A stretch of 8,143 nucleotides of DNA from Holdemanella sp. Its GTDB lineage: Bacteria > Bacillota_I > Bacilli_A > Erysipelotrichales > Erysipelotrichaceae. Of the stretch, positions 7,221 to 8,143 are shown piece by piece. Position numbers and translations under genes: made by a program. Position 1 is the stretch's first letter. Each line of letters opens with the position of its first letter. The stretch spans positions 1-8,143 of the forward strand of contig JABUSD010000242.1 of the NCBI GenBank assembly GCA_021442845.1, in the 5' to 3' direction. The notes beneath the pieces are model-generated. The model was given only the letters and a program-made list of their open reading frames with translations. It did not search any database and was not told the DNA's origin.

Positions 7221-7863
7221 ATTTAACCTTTATTCCGGTAACTCTTTCAAAATGGTATTTAACAATACCTAAATCAATCTTCGTACAGAATCCTAAACCC
7301 TTTACTTTTGCGCTTACTTCGCCATCATTATATTCAAAATAATATTTTTGTTGATTAATCGCAGTAGGAGCAAGTAATGTGGCCTCGATTCCAAGTCTAA
7401 ACCAGTCCGGGAATCCATCTTGATAATTAGACACTTCTTTAACAGACTTAGAACGTCTATCTTTGCCTTGGTCTAATCCATAACCAATTGAAATAATGCA
7501 GGCTTCTTTTTCGCCTTGATTAACAACTGCTTTTGATTCTCCATGAGTTAAATATACCCAACAAGAGTTAAGACCTAGCTCTTGTACTTTTAACACTAAA
7601 AGTTCACCATAGTAACCAATTGTTTCATCGAGTTTGTCACTTTTTGGTCCAACTAAAGAGATGTAATTATTACATCCTTTAATTTTACCGTAATGAATGT
7701 TTAAACGATTAAAACAATCTGGTTCATCGTATAGGATTTGAATATGTAAATTATTATCTTTATTTATTTGGGTGACTAAATCATCAAGGATTTGACGGAT
7801 ATTTTTTTCAATAGGTAAATCCTTGTATTGTCTTACACTATGACGAGCCCTGATGATATTCAT
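7219..7863 (-). CDS. Nitroreductase-fold FMN flavoprotein (putative TM1586-type nitroreductase)
   Basis: This 214-residue protein has the nitroreductase fold, whose members bind FMN and reduce diverse substrates with NAD(P)H. Seen: the N-terminal FMN-phosphate motif RHSVRQY (7-13), GYYGELLVLKVQELGLNSCW (83-102), which matches the central helix followed by the short Trp segment, IISIGYG (123-129), the second FMN/substrate block IEATLLAPTAINQQKYYF (159-176), and a terminal DLGIVKYHFE (197-206). This last block is typical of the 'putative TM nitroreductase' subfamily, whose members often have no known substrate. The protein is soluble and cytoplasmic. The ATG at 7861-7863 is followed at once by the conserved N-terminal motif, and an in-frame TGA lies two codons upstream, so no earlier start exists. 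AAAGGTGA lies upstream at a slightly long spacing. It is the first gene of the operon. The substrate is unknown, and a role acting together with DUF1846 is inference. Confidence 0.88.
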   Translation of the reverse strand: MNIIRARHSVRQYKDLPIEKNIRQILDDLVTQINKDNNLHIQILYDEPDCFNRLNIHYGKIKGCNNYISLVGPKSDKLDETIGYYGELLVLKVQELGLNSCWVYLTHGESKAVVNQGEKEACIISIGYGLDQGKDRRSKSVKEVSNYQDGFPDWFRLGIEATLLAPTAINQQKYYFEYNDGEVSAKVKGLGFCTKIDLGIVKYHFERVTGIKVK

Positions 7864-7897
7864 ATTATTTCACGTCACCTTTGAAAAATACTTATAA

Positions 7898-7903
7898 ATT
7901 ATA
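7898..7903 (-). promoter_or_regulatory. Candidate -10 element for the nitroreductase-DUF1846 operon
   Basis: TATAAT occurs on the minus strand about 34 bases before the first gene's ATG, which would give a leader of roughly 28 bases. The -35 position (TTATTT, near 7921-7926) matches poorly. It lies just after the terminator of the upstream gene, where an operon promoter is expected. Confidence 0.4.
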
Positions 7904-7925
7904 TAACTAAGATGCAATCAAAATA

Positions 7926-7956
7926 AATAAAAAACTCAATTATTTTACTAACTGAG
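7926..7956 (-). terminator. Rho-independent terminator of the gene at the right edge
   Basis: On the minus strand CTCAGTTA pairs with TAATTGAG (eight pairs, one of them G-U) around a six-base GTAAAA loop, followed at once by TTTTTTATTT. It lies 34 bases past the stop codon of the partial gene at the right edge. It should end that transcript and insulate the operon that follows. Confidence 0.75.
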
Positions 7957-7990
7957 CCTTTTATCGAATTTTTATTAATTATTGATTCAA

Positions 7991-8143
7991 TTACCAACCA
8001 TTATATGTGGAAACATTACACGAACCACCATACGCTAAATTGATTGATTTCCAATTTGAGAATGATGATGAAATAAAAGATGCAGATGTGTATCCACATG
8101 TATGAGCGTAAACACTAATACCACATGCCTTATTATTGAAGTC
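7991..8143 (-). CDS. C-terminal fragment of a probable exported Cys-containing peptide or protein (partial)
   Basis: The minus strand is open from the window edge for 50 codons to a TAA at 7991-7993. The fragment is rich in Ser, Thr, Asn, Gly, Tyr and Trp, has three cysteines (fragment positions 7, 16 and 42) and ends STYNGW; acidic and basic residues are rare. Such composition is typical of extracellular peptides or the tails of secreted proteins, and three Cys would allow a disulfide. The terminator 34 bases downstream supports this frame and strand. The start and any signal or leader peptide lie outside the window, so family cannot be named. A bacteriocin-like peptide, a surface-protein tail and a secreted hydrolase end are all possible. 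A shorter open frame exists on the plus strand and another on the minus strand, but neither fits the terminator as well. Confidence 0.6.
   Translation of the reverse strand, partial: DFNNKACGISVYAHTCGYTSASFISSSFSNWKSINLAYGGSCNVSTYNGW

Noticed and set aside
7975..7994. Small inverted repeat around ATTGATTCAAT
   Set aside because: The arms are five bases with a one-base centre in very AT-rich DNA and it has no T-run; chance is enough to explain it.
7986..8105. Short plus-strand open frame ending in DADVYPHV before a TGA
   Set aside because: It has about 39 codons, no Shine-Dalgarno and only a GTG start. The opposite strand is open to the window edge and is followed by a terminator, which fits better.
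1..8143. CRISPR array, tRNA, rRNA, insertion sequence or prophage signals
   Set aside because: I saw no spaced direct repeats, no tRNA-like cloverleaf, no transposase or integrase coding sequence and no terminal inverted repeats.

Overview
This window comes from a low-GC, Gram-positive-type bacterium using the standard bacterial code (TGA, TAG and TAA all act as stops). Its mix of a SpoVB/YtgP-type flippase, MnmG, a UPF0371/DUF1846 protein and strong AGGAG-like ribosome binding sites fits a Firmicute. The gut Erysipelotrichales/Clostridia side is my best guess; no rRNA or other marker here fixes it. G+C falls from left to right: by hand count 30/60 in 61-120 (mnmG), 21/60 in 7261-7320, 15/60 in 7741-7800 and 10/60 in 7921-7980.

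Left block (1-3520, minus strand): a MurJ/YtgP/SpoVB-type lipid-linked oligosaccharide flippase is followed after one base by mnmG, the FAD-binding subunit of the tRNA wobble-uridine modification enzyme. The ribosome binding site of mnmG lies inside the last codons of the flippase gene, so the two are probably translationally coupled. A Shine-Dalgarno-like AAGGGG at the left edge suggests another gene on the same strand just outside the window.

Centre (3521-5156): a short divergent intergenic region with a 9-T tract separates the flippase from a plus-strand bifunctional NAD(P)H-hydrate epimerase/dehydratase (metabolite repair). That gene ends in a hairpin that overlaps its own stop codon.

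Right block (5154-7863, minus strand): a compact four-gene operon, read in the order nitroreductase-like flavoprotein, UPF0371/DUF1846 protein, a 94-residue unknown protein and a 99-residue unknown protein. The junctions are 10 nt, 10 nt and a 1-nt TAATG overlap. No member has a well-established function, so this is the least explained part of the window.

Right edge (7864-8143): upstream of that operon lie a candidate promoter, a rho-independent terminator and the last 50 codons of another minus-strand gene. That fragment is rich in Ser, Thr, Asn and aromatic residues, has three cysteines and looks like an exported peptide or the tail of a secreted protein. I see no CRISPR array, tRNA, rRNA, insertion sequence or phage integration signature. 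Most of the window is housekeeping; the right block and the edge fragment are the parts worth a second look.
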